A DNA stretch of 64,000 nucleotides, taken from positions 1-64,000 of the forward strand of contig DLHO01000012.1 of the NCBI GenBank assembly GCA_002483265.1, given 5' to 3'. Positions 17,910 through 26,637 of this stretch are shown in pieces. The position numbers were made by a program, and so were the translations under genes. The notes under the pieces were generated by a model that had not been told where the DNA came from, did no database searches, and worked only from the letters and a program-made list of their open reading frames with translations. Positions within the stretch are counted from its first letter, which is position 1. Each line of letters begins with the position of its first letter. The stretch comes from Flavobacteriales bacterium UBA7666 (lineage in GTDB: Bacteria > Bacteroidota > Bacteroidia > Flavobacteriales_D > Crocinitomicaceae).

Positions 17910-18005
17910 GGAATTGATTTTTTAAGATGATTAAAGATAGGGAATTATTTTCCCGAACAACTTCTCGTCTTAATAATTTGGATTAAGTTTGCGGAAAATA
18001 ATCAC

Positions 18006-19463
18006 ATGAAAAACACCTATTTTATAAGTCTGATATTCATATTATCAGGCTTAACAAACCTAAGTCATTCTCAAGAAATTCAATTTTCCGCAGAACTACC
18101 AGAAGTTCGTGAAGAATTTGTTGGAGCCACTGAAGATAAGATGATTTATAGTAATCCTATAACCAATGGAATGACCGGTAAAGTTTCGATTGAATATATT
18201 ACTGTCAATACAAAAAATCCGGAGGAAAAGAAAAAAACAATCAAGCCGAAAACGGACTTTAGTGAAGGTGGGGCTTCGATCAAGAGATTGTTGGTTCAGG
18301 GTAATTTTATTTATGAATTTTATGAATCAACAGGAAGCATTGCTGTGGTCAAAAGGAGCTTAGAGACATTGGAACAAGAAGGAAGTGTTTTTGAGGAGAG
18401 AGCTTCTACTTTCAAATATGCTAAAGCCGATCCGGAGGGATTGTACTTATGTTCCAAAACGAAATTATACCGTATCGATTTGGATCTTAAGCTTGTTTGG
18501 ACACGTGATTATGATATGTTCAATGATAATGGCGTGCGTTTAACATCTATTGAGATTGATGACAATTTGAATGTGTTAATGAGTGTTGCTGTTGATCAGC
18601 AAGTGAAGACCAAATTCTTTGGTTCAACACCTCCTGCAAAATCATCTTTGTTATTTATCATTACGAACCTGGAAGGAGAAGAGCCTAAAATGATTAGCCC
18701 AGAAATTCCGGAAAGTATGACCGTTCAAGCTTTACGATTTAACTACAATGATGAAACGAAAAAATTGAGCGGGTTATTTATAACGGCAAAAGAAGTTGGA
18801 GCGAACCCTGGTTTTGCTAAGGGATTTGCCTATACATTCTTGAAATGGGATGATGAAGGTTCTATTGTGAATCATGAAAAGCACGATTTTGTGTTCAATG
18901 ATTTCATGGATGAAGATATGAAAAAGAACATTCCGGCAATAGGAGTGAAACCTGAAAAGTGTGATTTTGACAGATGGATGCGCTATCCCGATTTTGCAAA
19001 CATCCGTTTTTTGGAAAACGGCAACGTGCTTTTTGTTGCCACTTCACTTGGGAAATATATCGGGGAAATGGAAAATAGTAAGGTCATGTTTGTGCTTTCA
19101 CCTGACGGAAAATTAATTTGGCAAAAAATGCTGCCTTATTCTTCAAATGCGTTGTATTTGAATGCTGATTTTTTCATCTCCGACAATAGTCTACACTTTC
19201 TAATTCAGGATTTTGTGAAATCTTTCGAGTCGGGTTCATACAAATATGCAATTATCAATTCTCCTGCAACCGGTAAGACGGTGTGTCTGTCAGAACGTGT
19301 TTTTGACCTAGGAAGCGGTAACGAACTGTCAAATAGGTCTATTGCAAATCCATCTGAGAAATTTATGCCCACCAAAGTGATTTATAACAGAGAGAACAAA
19401 GCGATTGTTAGATACTCTTTCACTAGCAGGAACCTAGAACAATTCCTGACTATTCCATATTAA
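18006..19463 (+). CDS. secreted protein, paralogue A of a tandem pair
   Basis: This 485-residue protein has a signal peptide (ending LSHSQ) and no recognised domain. The mature part contains alternating short beta-strands of the kind seen in beta-propellers. It is a diverged paralogue of the next plus-strand gene: both have LPYSSN near the last quarter, then a GSYKY/GSYQY motif, PATGK/PANGE, SERVFDLGSGN/TERMIDLNSGN and a similar C-terminus. There is no T9SS sorting domain, so it is probably periplasmic. A TAAGTTTG box at 17984-17991 fits a -7 element with a very short leader. Confidence 0.75.
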   Translation: MKNTYFISLIFILSGLTNLSHSQEIQFSAELPEVREEFVGATEDKMIYSNPITNGMTGKVSIEYITVNTKNPEEKKKTIKPKTDFSEGGASIKRLLVQGNFIYEFYESTGSIAVVKRSLETLEQEGSVFEERASTFKYAKADPEGLYLCSKTKLYRIDLDLKLVWTRDYDMFNDNGVRLTSIEIDDNLNVLMSVAVDQQVKTKFFGSTPPAKSSLLFIITNLEGEEPKMISPEIPESMTVQALRFNYNDETKKLSGLFITAKEVGANPGFAKGFAYTFLKWDDEGSIVNHEKHDFVFNDFMDEDMKKNIPAIGVKPEKCDFDRWMRYPDFANIRFLENGNVLFVATSLGKYIGEMENSKVMFVLSPDGKLIWQKMLPYSSNALYLNADFFISDNSLHFLIQDFVKSFESGSYKYAIINSPATGKTVCLSERVFDLGSGNELSNRSIANPSEKFMPTKVIYNRENKAIVRYSFTSRNLEQFLTIPY

Positions 19464-19483
19464 GGAAAGTCCTTTCATCGTAA

Positions 19484-19519
19484 AAATAATTCCGATCCCT
19501 TACCGGGTTGGAATTATTT
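19484..19519 (+). terminator. hairpin after paralogue A
   Basis: AAATAATTCC pairs with GGAATTATTT across a 16-nt loop that has a further CCC/GGG pair. The second arm ends in T residues. It lies 21 nt after the stop codon. Confidence 0.6.
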
Positions 19520-19620
19520 AGTATTTGCATCCAATTTTGTTCGGATTCAGAAAATGCACGTTCGCAAAAAAGAATATGTGAACGAGTGAAGGTGAAAATA
19601 TTAAAACTGCAATAGCCCAC

Positions 19621-19646
19621 TTATTTCAACTCCTCCAAAGCTTTCT
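19621..19646 (-). other. 26-nt duplicate of the nth 3' end
   Basis: These 26 nt are identical to 21264-21289, which are the stop codon and last eight or so codons of nth. They lie alone between the two paralogous secreted-protein genes and in the same orientation as nth. Soon after comes AACCCGAATT (19648-19657), also present upstream of nth near 21946. This looks like a scar of a duplication. Confidence 0.7.
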
Positions 19647-19695
19647 ATAACCCGAATTTTGGATACTTTTGTCAAAATTAACCAGCTCAAAAGCA

Positions 19696-21249
19696 ATGCG
19701 TCAAAATCAACTATTAACTTTAATTCTTCTATTTTTTGTCACGATGAGAAGTTATTCTCAGGAAATAACTATTTCAAAGGAAGTAGCTGAATCCGAATTT
19801 AAGATAGTTGGTTTTTGGAAAGATAAACTGATCACATACGGTACCATTCAGACTTTGGAGTTGAGAATAGTTGATACGGCTTCAGTAGATTCCAAAGCAA
19901 AAACCATCAAAATCCGACCTAATGTTGACAAAAAATTAAGAACTGCTGTAATACATTGTTTTATTCATGCCGATTTCATGTACGAAGTCTATTATGTTTT
20001 TACGCTTATGACTTCTACAAGTGAAGGTTATAATGTGCAAGGGTATAATCTACTTGTAAAGAGAGATTTAAACACAATGCAAATTGTAAAGCAACAGGTG
20101 TTGGCCCATTTGGAGAGCCAGGTGAAATTTGTAAAAACTACCGGTAATGGTTTTTATATCTGTTTTGGGGATTCCCGCAATCCTTATTATGGCGGATCGA
20201 ATTTTACAACAAGAAGTAACTACCAAGATGTCGTTCCGACACTTATAAAAGGATTTGATTATGATCTGGAACCTTTGATGGAACTGAACCTGAAGGAATA
20301 TGAACTTCGAACAGCACCATATTTGAATGAACTTTTCTTTGATGAAAATTCCAATTTGATCATCCCAATTACTCAGCGCGAATATGTAGATGGAAAAAGT
20401 GGAGAAATTAGTGAAGATCAAGGGAGTGTAACCTTTCTTTTCACGAATCTTTCAGGGGATATGGTCAAAACAAAACTGGAGTATGATTTAGGAGAAAAGT
20501 TAAGCATCAATTCAGTGAAAATCCGGTTTGATGAAGCATCGAAAAAACACGTAGGCATTATGATGGTTAATTCATTTGCTGAAACGACAGATGATTCAAA
20601 CCTAAAGTTCGGATACATGTATATGGAATGGAACGAATCCGGGAAGTTATTGCGCTCTAAGTTTGTTTCGCTACAAAGAGAGGATGTTGTAACACCAGAG
20701 TTACAAAAATATGCTGAAAGTGTCAAACTGGATCTTTCTAACGTTTCCCAATTTGCTCTGTATTCGAATGTTACGTTCTTTGGCTTTTTGGAGGATGGAA
20801 GTGCTTTGTATGCGGTGAGTAATATTTCGACCGACTCTCAGAAAGAAATTACAAATAGTAAATTCATTTTATGTATTTCCAGGGAAGGGACTGTCAAATG
20901 GAGTTTGACACTGCCATATTCCTCTAATCAATTATATGAAACTGCTTATTTCTTTTTGGAAAGAAATCAATTGCATGTTTACACCAAAGAATTCACGAAT
21001 AATTTCTCAACAGGATCTTATCAGTACCGCGATTCGAAACTTCCTGCAAACGGAGAGTCAGTTGTGATGACTGAAAGAATGATTGATTTGAATTCAGGGA
21101 ATATTATTTCTCATAAACCGATCATTGACCAGCGATTCAAAAAGTTTGAGCCTACCTGGCCGATTCATCATACAGCTGAGCACGAGTATTTGATCCGCTA
21201 TCGGAATTCCAAGGGAAACAAAGACCGATGGGTGAGGGTGAACTATTAA
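19696..21249 (+). CDS. secreted protein, paralogue B of a tandem pair
   Basis: The ATG at 19696 gives 517 residues with a clean signal peptide (MRQNQLLTLILLFFVTMRSYSQ). An in-frame TTG at 19669 overlaps a -7-like box (TACTTTTG, 19664-19671) and is rejected. The protein shares the order of motifs of paralogue A (LPYSSNQLYE, GSYQYRD, TERMIDLNSGN) but is clearly diverged. It has no sorting domain and no recognised family. It converges with nth, only 14 nt apart. Confidence 0.75.
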   Translation: MRQNQLLTLILLFFVTMRSYSQEITISKEVAESEFKIVGFWKDKLITYGTIQTLELRIVDTASVDSKAKTIKIRPNVDKKLRTAVIHCFIHADFMYEVYYVFTLMTSTSEGYNVQGYNLLVKRDLNTMQIVKQQVLAHLESQVKFVKTTGNGFYICFGDSRNPYYGGSNFTTRSNYQDVVPTLIKGFDYDLEPLMELNLKEYELRTAPYLNELFFDENSNLIIPITQREYVDGKSGEISEDQGSVTFLFTNLSGDMVKTKLEYDLGEKLSINSVKIRFDEASKKHVGIMMVNSFAETTDDSNLKFGYMYMEWNESGKLLRSKFVSLQREDVVTPELQKYAESVKLDLSNVSQFALYSNVTFFGFLEDGSALYAVSNISTDSQKEITNSKFILCISREGTVKWSLTLPYSSNQLYETAYFFLERNQLHVYTKEFTNNFSTGSYQYRDSKLPANGESVVMTERMIDLNSGNIISHKPIIDQRFKKFEPTWPIHHTAEHEYLIRYRNSKGNKDRWVRVNY

Positions 21250-21263
21250 ACCGATAGTTTCTT

Positions 21264-21908
21264 TTATTTCAACTCCTCCAAAGCTTTCTTAGTACCAATT
21301 GCTGCGGTGATGTAATCAATGTCTCGTTTTGGTGAGCGGGCAGGAGAGTGGCTTCTGCCGTAGAAAATGATTTGTAGATGCAATTTATTCCACAATTCAC
21401 GTGGAAAGAGTTTTTTCGCATCACGTTCCGTTTCTTCTACATTTTTTCCACTGGTCAAACCCCAACGAGTCATCAAACGATGAATATGTGTATCTACCGG
21501 AAAAGCAGGTACTCCAAAAGCTTGTGACATGACCACTGAAGCGGTTTTATGACCAACTCCGGGCATTTTTTCCAATTCCTCAAATGAAGCAGGAACTTCG
21601 CCGTCATGCAAATCGATAATCATATGAGACAAATCATAAATTGCTTGTGATTTTCTGGGTGAAAGCCCGCAAGGTCTGATAATATCTCTGATTTCTTCCA
21701 CGGATAATTTGATCATATCCTGAGGACGTGAAGCGCGACGGAATAAAATGGGTGTGATCTGATTTACCCGTACGTCGGTGCATTGTGCTGAAAGTAAAAC
21801 TGCTATGAGTAAAGTGTATGCGTCCCAGTGATCCAAAGGAACCGGTGTTTCGGGATAGCATTTTTCGAGTTCATCAATAACGTATTGCGCTTTTTCTTTT
21901 TTTGTCAT
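21264..21908 (-). CDS. nth: endonuclease III (iron-sulfur-less type)
   Basis: This 214-residue DNA glycosylase/AP lyase removes oxidised pyrimidines in base excision repair. The helix-hairpin-helix is LEKMPGVGHKTASVV with catalytic lysine K121, and the catalytic aspartate is D139 in FPVDTHIHR. The ATG at 21908 is preferred over a TTG three codons upstream that overlaps a promoter box. The C-terminus (GRSHSPARSPKRD) sits where the four cysteines of the 4Fe-4S loop normally are, yet it has no cysteine. I recall the same state in other flavobacterial homologues. Confidence 0.93.
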   Translation of the reverse strand: MTKKEKAQYVIDELEKCYPETPVPLDHWDAYTLLIAVLLSAQCTDVRVNQITPILFRRASRPQDMIKLSVEEIRDIIRPCGLSPRKSQAIYDLSHMIIDLHDGEVPASFEELEKMPGVGHKTASVVMSQAFGVPAFPVDTHIHRLMTRWGLTSGKNVEETERDAKKLFPRELWNKLHLQIIFYGRSHSPARSPKRDIDYITAAIGTKKALEELK

Positions 21909-21914
21909 GGTGAA

Positions 21915-21922
21915 CAAAAGTA
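21915..21922 (-). promoter_or_regulatory. candidate -7 box for nth
   Basis: TACTTTTG on the minus strand fits TAnnTTTG and ends 6 nt before the ATG at 21908, so the message may be almost leaderless. No clear -33 element is seen. Confidence 0.4.
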
Positions 21923-21959
21923 AGGAATTCGGGGTATTGCGCTACAACCCGAATTCCTT
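21922..21959. terminator. terminator after the His-rich lipoprotein gene
   Basis: AAGGAATTCGGG pairs with CCCGAATTCCTT (12 bp, 14-nt loop). It lies 12 nt after the lipoprotein stop and directly upstream of nth. The T-run is better on the plus strand than on the minus strand. Confidence 0.65.
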
Positions 21960-21971
21960 TTATTCATTTTG

Positions 21972-22376
21972 TTAGTGAACTACAAAATGAACTGTTTTTA
22001 CTGCTGTGTTACCATCGTGGTCTAAAGCTGCTATCACTTCCAGTTTGAAAGGAGTGTAAGTTGTATACGCGTGCGTTACAGCTTGATTGATCGTGAAATT
22101 TGCCAAATGATCGTGAACTTCGTTTTGATAAATAATTGAATCATTCAATGCATTGGTAACTGTGACTTGGTATCCATGAAGATTTCCCGTTCCGACAATT
22201 GTTCCTGTGACTGAAAAATTCCCTTGAATGGTATCATTTTCATTCGGAGAGGTAATGGTGATTACAGCAGTTGGATGATCTTCGTGCTCTGCACTGTCAT
22301 CTGTGGATTTGTCTTTTTTGCATGCAGTTAATGAGATACTGCTTACTAGAATTGCTGTTATAAAAAATGGTTTCAT
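21972..22376 (-). CDS. small His-rich lipoprotein
   Basis: This 134-residue protein has a lipoprotein signal (MKPFFITAILVSSISLTACKKD, cysteine at 19). The mature part is one beta-rich domain (ITITSPNENDTIQGNFSVTG) with an unusual number of histidines, including HEDHP, EVHDH and a C-terminal VHFVVH, which could bind metal. It starts 2 nt after the stop of the CDVCGC outer-membrane protein gene, so the two form an operon. I recognise no named family with confidence (DUF4625 is a weak possibility). Confidence 0.75.
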   Translation of the reverse strand: MKPFFITAILVSSISLTACKKDKSTDDSAEHEDHPTAVITITSPNENDTIQGNFSVTGTIVGTGNLHGYQVTVTNALNDSIIYQNEVHDHLANFTINQAVTHAYTTYTPFKLEVIAALDHDGNTAVKTVHFVVH

Positions 22377-22378
22377 AT

Positions 22379-23293
22379 CTAATTGAAAAAATAATTAAGT
22401 GAAATACTAAATGCTGTTTTTTGATGGGAGTTTCCTTCTCCCAGATTTTGAGCAATTGGAATGTGATAGTTTCCTTGAATTACCCAAGAGTTAAACTGAA
22501 CCGAAGCACCCACAATTCCTGTTAGTACTTGTCCTTGAGTGGGAGAACTGGAAATCGCTTTCCGGTTCAAATAATCGACACCACTCCAGGAATATTGAGC
22601 GCCGGCATAAATACCCCAGGTTCTGAATTTGTATTGCCCGAACAGACTGGCACTAAATAAAGATCCTGGAATGTATTTGTACTTGTTTTCTCCGCGGAGT
22701 ACATATTGTGCTGTTTGTAGCAAACTCCATTTCTTTTTTTGGAAGAAAAAGGAGTTCTGAAACACCGCATCAAAAGTTCCTGTTCCGGGATAGAGATACA
22801 AATCCACATCATTCGGATGGGTAAATTTGCCAACCGGACTTTTTACTCCTGCACCAACAATCCAGCGAAACAGTTGCGTTTGTAAGCTGTCTTGTTTGTT
22901 GAACAGGAAGAAGTTAACCATTAAAGTGGGGTCGCCCAATCCGTTTCTTTGGGAAGTGGTATCATCTGCAATATGCTTGTTGAAACTAATGGGAACAGCA
23001 AGTTGCAGCTGCCATCTTTTCGAAAGACGCAATTGTCCCAATACATCCAACCGTTGAAAATAATCCGTGCTGTGTTCGATACCATTTCCGAAAACTTCCG
23101 GATGTTCACTTTTATACAATCGGTATTGATAGTTCAGTCCAATACTCGTTCGGTTGCCTTGTGCCAGTGTTCCTAAGCCATGAGTGGAATTAAAAGCTCC
23201 ACATCCACACACATCACAAGAGAGTGCAGCATGAGACACGACAAGACACACGAAAAAGAGCATCCACCGCGGCGGACTGGTTCTTTTTTTCAT
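22379..23293 (-). CDS. outer-membrane beta-barrel protein with N-terminal CDVCGCG motif
   Basis: This 304-residue protein has a signal peptide ending near SHAALS. The mature N-terminus carries CDVCGCG, three cysteines in a row of short spacing. The remainder alternates polar and hydrophobic residues in the manner of an outer-membrane barrel and ends in an aromatic residue (SLNYFFN). Related barrels in Bacteroidota usually lie near metal, especially copper, handling genes; this is recalled family context, not shown here. The cysteine cluster suggests a metal site at the periplasmic end. It forms an operon with the His-rich lipoprotein. Confidence 0.78.
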   Translation of the reverse strand: MKKRTSPPRWMLFFVCLVVSHAALSCDVCGCGAFNSTHGLGTLAQGNRTSIGLNYQYRLYKSEHPEVFGNGIEHSTDYFQRLDVLGQLRLSKRWQLQLAVPISFNKHIADDTTSQRNGLGDPTLMVNFFLFNKQDSLQTQLFRWIVGAGVKSPVGKFTHPNDVDLYLYPGTGTFDAVFQNSFFFQKKKWSLLQTAQYVLRGENKYKYIPGSLFSASLFGQYKFRTWGIYAGAQYSWSGVDYLNRKAISSSPTQGQVLTGIVGASVQFNSWVIQGNYHIPIAQNLGEGNSHQKTAFSISLNYFFN

Positions 23294-23475
23294 GATTCTG
23301 TATTAATAATTTATAAAATGCTTTTGCCAGATAGGAGCTAAATTTCCCGCAGAAAGGGAAATTAGTTAGTCCATTACAAAAGGTTTACTAATTGAAATTG
23401 AATCCTGTTTTAACAGCAAATTTATAGGCATACACCGGAAGCACAGATTTTCTTTCAATAATATGTTAATAGAAA

Positions 23476-23542
23476 AAATCTGCGAAATCCGCGCAATGCG
23501 CCAACGCTGAAGCTAAGGCGTAAGCGTTCTGCGGGAGATAAA
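23476..23542. repeat. interspersed intergenic repeat with internal inverted repeat
   Basis: The words AAATCTGCGAAATCCGCGC and TCTGCGGGAGA, which I recall as neighbours in common Bacteroidota intergenic repeats, are split here by about 30 nt containing AACGCT and AGCGTT as an inverted repeat. The rest of the 23294-23573 gap holds no gene that I can support. Confidence 0.45.
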
Positions 23543-23573
23543 AGCAGGGATATACCAATTTCAATAAAAGAAA

Positions 23574-23975
23574 TTATCCGAATGCGGGCGGGTGAAAAGT
23601 AGAAATCGAAAAGGAAATCAGTTCTTTGTTCTGATAAAAGAAAGCGGTAGATTTTTTAGAAAGAAATTCAATCGGGTTTGTTTCAAATGCAGCTATTACT
23701 TGAGAGTCCGAATTCCAAACGTTTTCCTTCAATTTCAAAGGCATTTTAGGAACCGGTTGATTTTTCTTTTCTTCCTGTTCCAGTTTTTTCAATTGTTTTG
23801 CCAGATAACATTTACCGTCACAATGAAGCATCGGTTTTTTCTTATTGACACAATACTTTGCTGCAAGTTCGACCTGATTATTATAAAACCAAACGTTCCA
23901 TGAGAATGCCGCAATATCTTTCCATAGTAAAGCTATTACGAATAGGATGCTCAATATGGCCGCAGTTCTTTTCAA
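23574..23975 (-). CDS. small membrane or periplasmic protein with Cys motifs
   Basis: This 133-residue protein starts with TTG at 23975; no in-frame ATG precedes the hydrophobic N-terminal segment (TAAILSILFVIALLWKDIAA). Two cysteine motifs follow: AKYCVNKKKPMLHC and DGKCYLAKQLKKLEQ, so Cys-x10-Cys-x3-Cys overall. The C-terminus ends in STFHPPAFG. The pattern KPMLHCDGKCYLAKQL is common in small Bacteroidota proteins that I recall near metal genes. Its start is 7 nt downstream of the fused E1 gene, which may supply its message. Confidence 0.72.
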   Translation of the reverse strand: MKRTAAILSILFVIALLWKDIAAFSWNVWFYNNQVELAAKYCVNKKKPMLHCDGKCYLAKQLKKLEQEEKKNQPVPKMPLKLKENVWNSDSQVIAAFETNPIEFLSKKSTAFFYQNKELISFSISTFHPPAFG

Positions 23976-23982
23976 ATTTTCA

Positions 23983-26427
23983 TTAGTAAATCGAAGGGAA
24001 AGCTGTTGGATCTGCTTCGTTCATAATTCCGTAAGCTGCTTCAACGATATCATCGATACTTGGTTTGGAGAAATAATCTCCATCTGTTCCGTAAGCCGGT
24101 CTGTGATCTTTAGCGCTTAAAGTTACCGGAGCCGAATCCAAATGAGCATAACCACCTTGTTTCACCAAGATTTGATCTAACAAGAATGCAGTAGCACCGG
24201 AACTTACGTCTTCGTCTACAATCATTAAGCGGTTTGTTTTCTTCAATGATTCTGCAACCATTCCGTTGATATCAAATGGAAGTAAGGTTTGTGCATCGAT
24301 CAATTCTACCGAAATTCCCAATTCTGCAAGCGATTTTGCTGCAACTTCGCATAAATTGAATGTGGAACCATAAGAAACGATCGTTAAATCTGTTCCTTCT
24401 GCCACTACTTCAGGAACTCCAAGTGGAGTAGTGAAGCTTCCGATATTTGTTGGCATTTCTTCTTTGATTCGGTATCCGTTCAAAGGTTCAATTACCAAAG
24501 CAGGCTCATCTGCCTGCATCAAGGTGTTGTAAAAGCCAGCAGCTTTTGTCATATTTCTTGGAACACAAACATGAACTCCGCGAATGGAATTGATAATCAT
24601 TCCCATTGGAGATCCACTGTGCCAGATTCCTTCTAATCGGTGACCGCGTGTTGAAATAATCAACGGTGCTTTTTGTCCGCCTTTTGTTCTGTATTGTACT
24701 GTTGCTAAATCGTCAGACATGATCTGGATTCCGTAAAGCAAGTAGTCCAGGTATTGAATTTCTGCAATAGGACGTAATCCGCGCATGGCCATTCCAATTC
24801 CCTGACCGATGATGGTACATTCACGAATTCCAACGTCTGAAACACGCAATGTTCCGAATTGTTCCTGAAGTCCTTCCAATGATTGGTTTACGCCTCCGAT
24901 TTTTCCCGCATCTTCACCAAAGATCAAAGCTTCCGGGTGTTTTTCGAAGATTGCTTTGAAATTGTCACGAAGGATAATTCGACCGTCTTCCATATGTCCG
25001 CTACCATCATAGGCAGGAGGAACGCTGGTTACTTTTAAAGCGCTGTTTTCTGAGTTGGAGTACAAATAACTGCTGTAACGGTCTGCATTGTTTTCTGTTT
25101 CCTGTTTCAGCCAGGCAATTAGAGCTGTTCTTGACGCAGTGTTCTCATCGCGAACCAAACGCAATACTTTTCGAACGGTATTGAATACGTCTTTTCTGAT
25201 CGGATTCATTGTTTTTTGAAGCGCTTCGATTTCTCTTTTAATGAAGATCCCGTTTGAGCTTTCATTTGCCAGTGTTTCCAAAACAGTTATCGCACGATCT
25301 AAATCTTGCTTCAAATCTTGCGTGAATAGCGTCCAAGCTTCTTTCTTTTGCTCGTTTACGTATTCTTTTGCTTCTTTCGTTATTTGTGTTAATTCTTCTT
25401 CTGTTGCTAATTTCTGACCATCTGCGTCAAAGTTCAGGATCCATTCTTTGAATTTGTTGATACAATCAAAGTCAGATTCCCACTGCAAACGCGCAGCATC
25501 TTTGTAACGCTCATGTGATCCGGAAGTAGAATGTCCTTGTGGCTGATTCACTTCTTTTACGTGAACTAATACCGGAATATGCTCATTTCGAGCTAGTTCA
25601 ACTGCTTTCTCATAGGTTTCGCATAAGTGTGCGTAATCCCATCCTTTGGTTACGAAAATCTCGTAACCTTTTGAATTCTCAGAGCGCTGCATTCCACTCA
25701 ATGCTTCAGAAATACTTCCTTTGGTAGTTTGGTGCTCACGAGGAACAGAAATTCCGTAACCATCATCCCAAACTGACATGACCATTGGTACTTGTAAAAC
25801 TCCGGCAGCATTGATTGTTTCCCAGAACGGACCTTCTGAAGTGGAAGCATCACCAATAGTTCCGAAAGCAACTTCATTTCCTCCGTTGGAGAATTTTTTG
25901 AATGCTTCCAGGTCTTTCAACGTTGGGTGTTCTCGGTATACTTTTGAAGCTTGAGCCAATCCTAATAAACGCGGCATTTGTCCGGCAGTAGGAGAGATGT
26001 CTGCTGATGAGTTTTTTTGTTGGGTCAAATTTTTCCAGTTCCCGTTTTCATCCAGATTGCGCGTGGAGAAATGTCCCCCCATTTGACGACCTGCAGATTG
26101 CGGTTCAATAATTTCGTCTGTATGACCGAATAAACCGGAGAAATATTCACGCACGTTTAATTGGTCTATGGCCATCATTAAGGTTTGATCGCGGTAATAT
26201 CCTGATCGGAAGTCACCATCTTTGAATTGTTTTGCCAATGCAATTTGAGCCAATTCTTTTCCGTCACCGAAAATTCCAAACTTTGCTTTTCCTGTAAGAA
26301 CTTCTTTTCGTCCTAGAAGCGAGGTTTCTCTTGAAATACTAGCCAAACGAAAGTCTTTCAATACTTCCGATTTGAATGTATTAAAATCAACTGCGATCAA
26401 TTCTTCCTGGGGTGTTTGTGATGCCAT
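23983..26427 (-). CDS. 2-oxoacid (branched-chain type) dehydrogenase E1, fused alpha and beta subunits
   Basis: Starting at the ATG at 26427 (MASQTPQEE) it has 814 residues; an in-frame GTG seven codons upstream is less likely because it overlaps a TATATTTG promoter box (26448-26455). The first half is E1 alpha with the thiamine diphosphate motif GDASTSEGPFWETINAAG. The second half (from about 475) is E1 beta with ALIFGEDAGKIGG and SDVGIRECTIIGQGIGMA. It decarboxylates a 2-oxoacid and passes the acyl group to E2 lipoyl domains. Fusion of the two subunits is typical of this enzyme in Bacteroidota. E2 and E3 genes are not in the window. Confidence 0.92.
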   Translation of the reverse strand: MASQTPQEELIAVDFNTFKSEVLKDFRLASISRETSLLGRKEVLTGKAKFGIFGDGKELAQIALAKQFKDGDFRSGYYRDQTLMMAIDQLNVREYFSGLFGHTDEIIEPQSAGRQMGGHFSTRNLDENGNWKNLTQQKNSSADISPTAGQMPRLLGLAQASKVYREHPTLKDLEAFKKFSNGGNEVAFGTIGDASTSEGPFWETINAAGVLQVPMVMSVWDDGYGISVPREHQTTKGSISEALSGMQRSENSKGYEIFVTKGWDYAHLCETYEKAVELARNEHIPVLVHVKEVNQPQGHSTSGSHERYKDAARLQWESDFDCINKFKEWILNFDADGQKLATEEELTQITKEAKEYVNEQKKEAWTLFTQDLKQDLDRAITVLETLANESSNGIFIKREIEALQKTMNPIRKDVFNTVRKVLRLVRDENTASRTALIAWLKQETENNADRYSSYLYSNSENSALKVTSVPPAYDGSGHMEDGRIILRDNFKAIFEKHPEALIFGEDAGKIGGVNQSLEGLQEQFGTLRVSDVGIRECTIIGQGIGMAMRGLRPIAEIQYLDYLLYGIQIMSDDLATVQYRTKGGQKAPLIISTRGHRLEGIWHSGSPMGMIINSIRGVHVCVPRNMTKAAGFYNTLMQADEPALVIEPLNGYRIKEEMPTNIGSFTTPLGVPEVVAEGTDLTIVSYGSTFNLCEVAAKSLAELGISVELIDAQTLLPFDINGMVAESLKKTNRLMIVDEDVSSGATAFLLDQILVKQGGYAHLDSAPVTLSAKDHRPAYGTDGDYFSKPSIDDIVEAAYGIMNEADPTAFPSIY

Positions 26428-26637
26428 AGCTTTGTTATAAAGTTGCACAAATATAATGAATCTTCGTCAAAGTATATAGGGGTTTGAAGAGTAATCAGGC
26501 AATTGTTTTTACCATCCACCGCAGTGGAAAAGAGCATAACCGATTCAGAATTAGAAGTATCTCATTTTTGAAATTTATTTGACAACAATTGAACGAACCC
26601 TTTTTAAGACTGTAACACTTATCAAAATTGATTCGTT

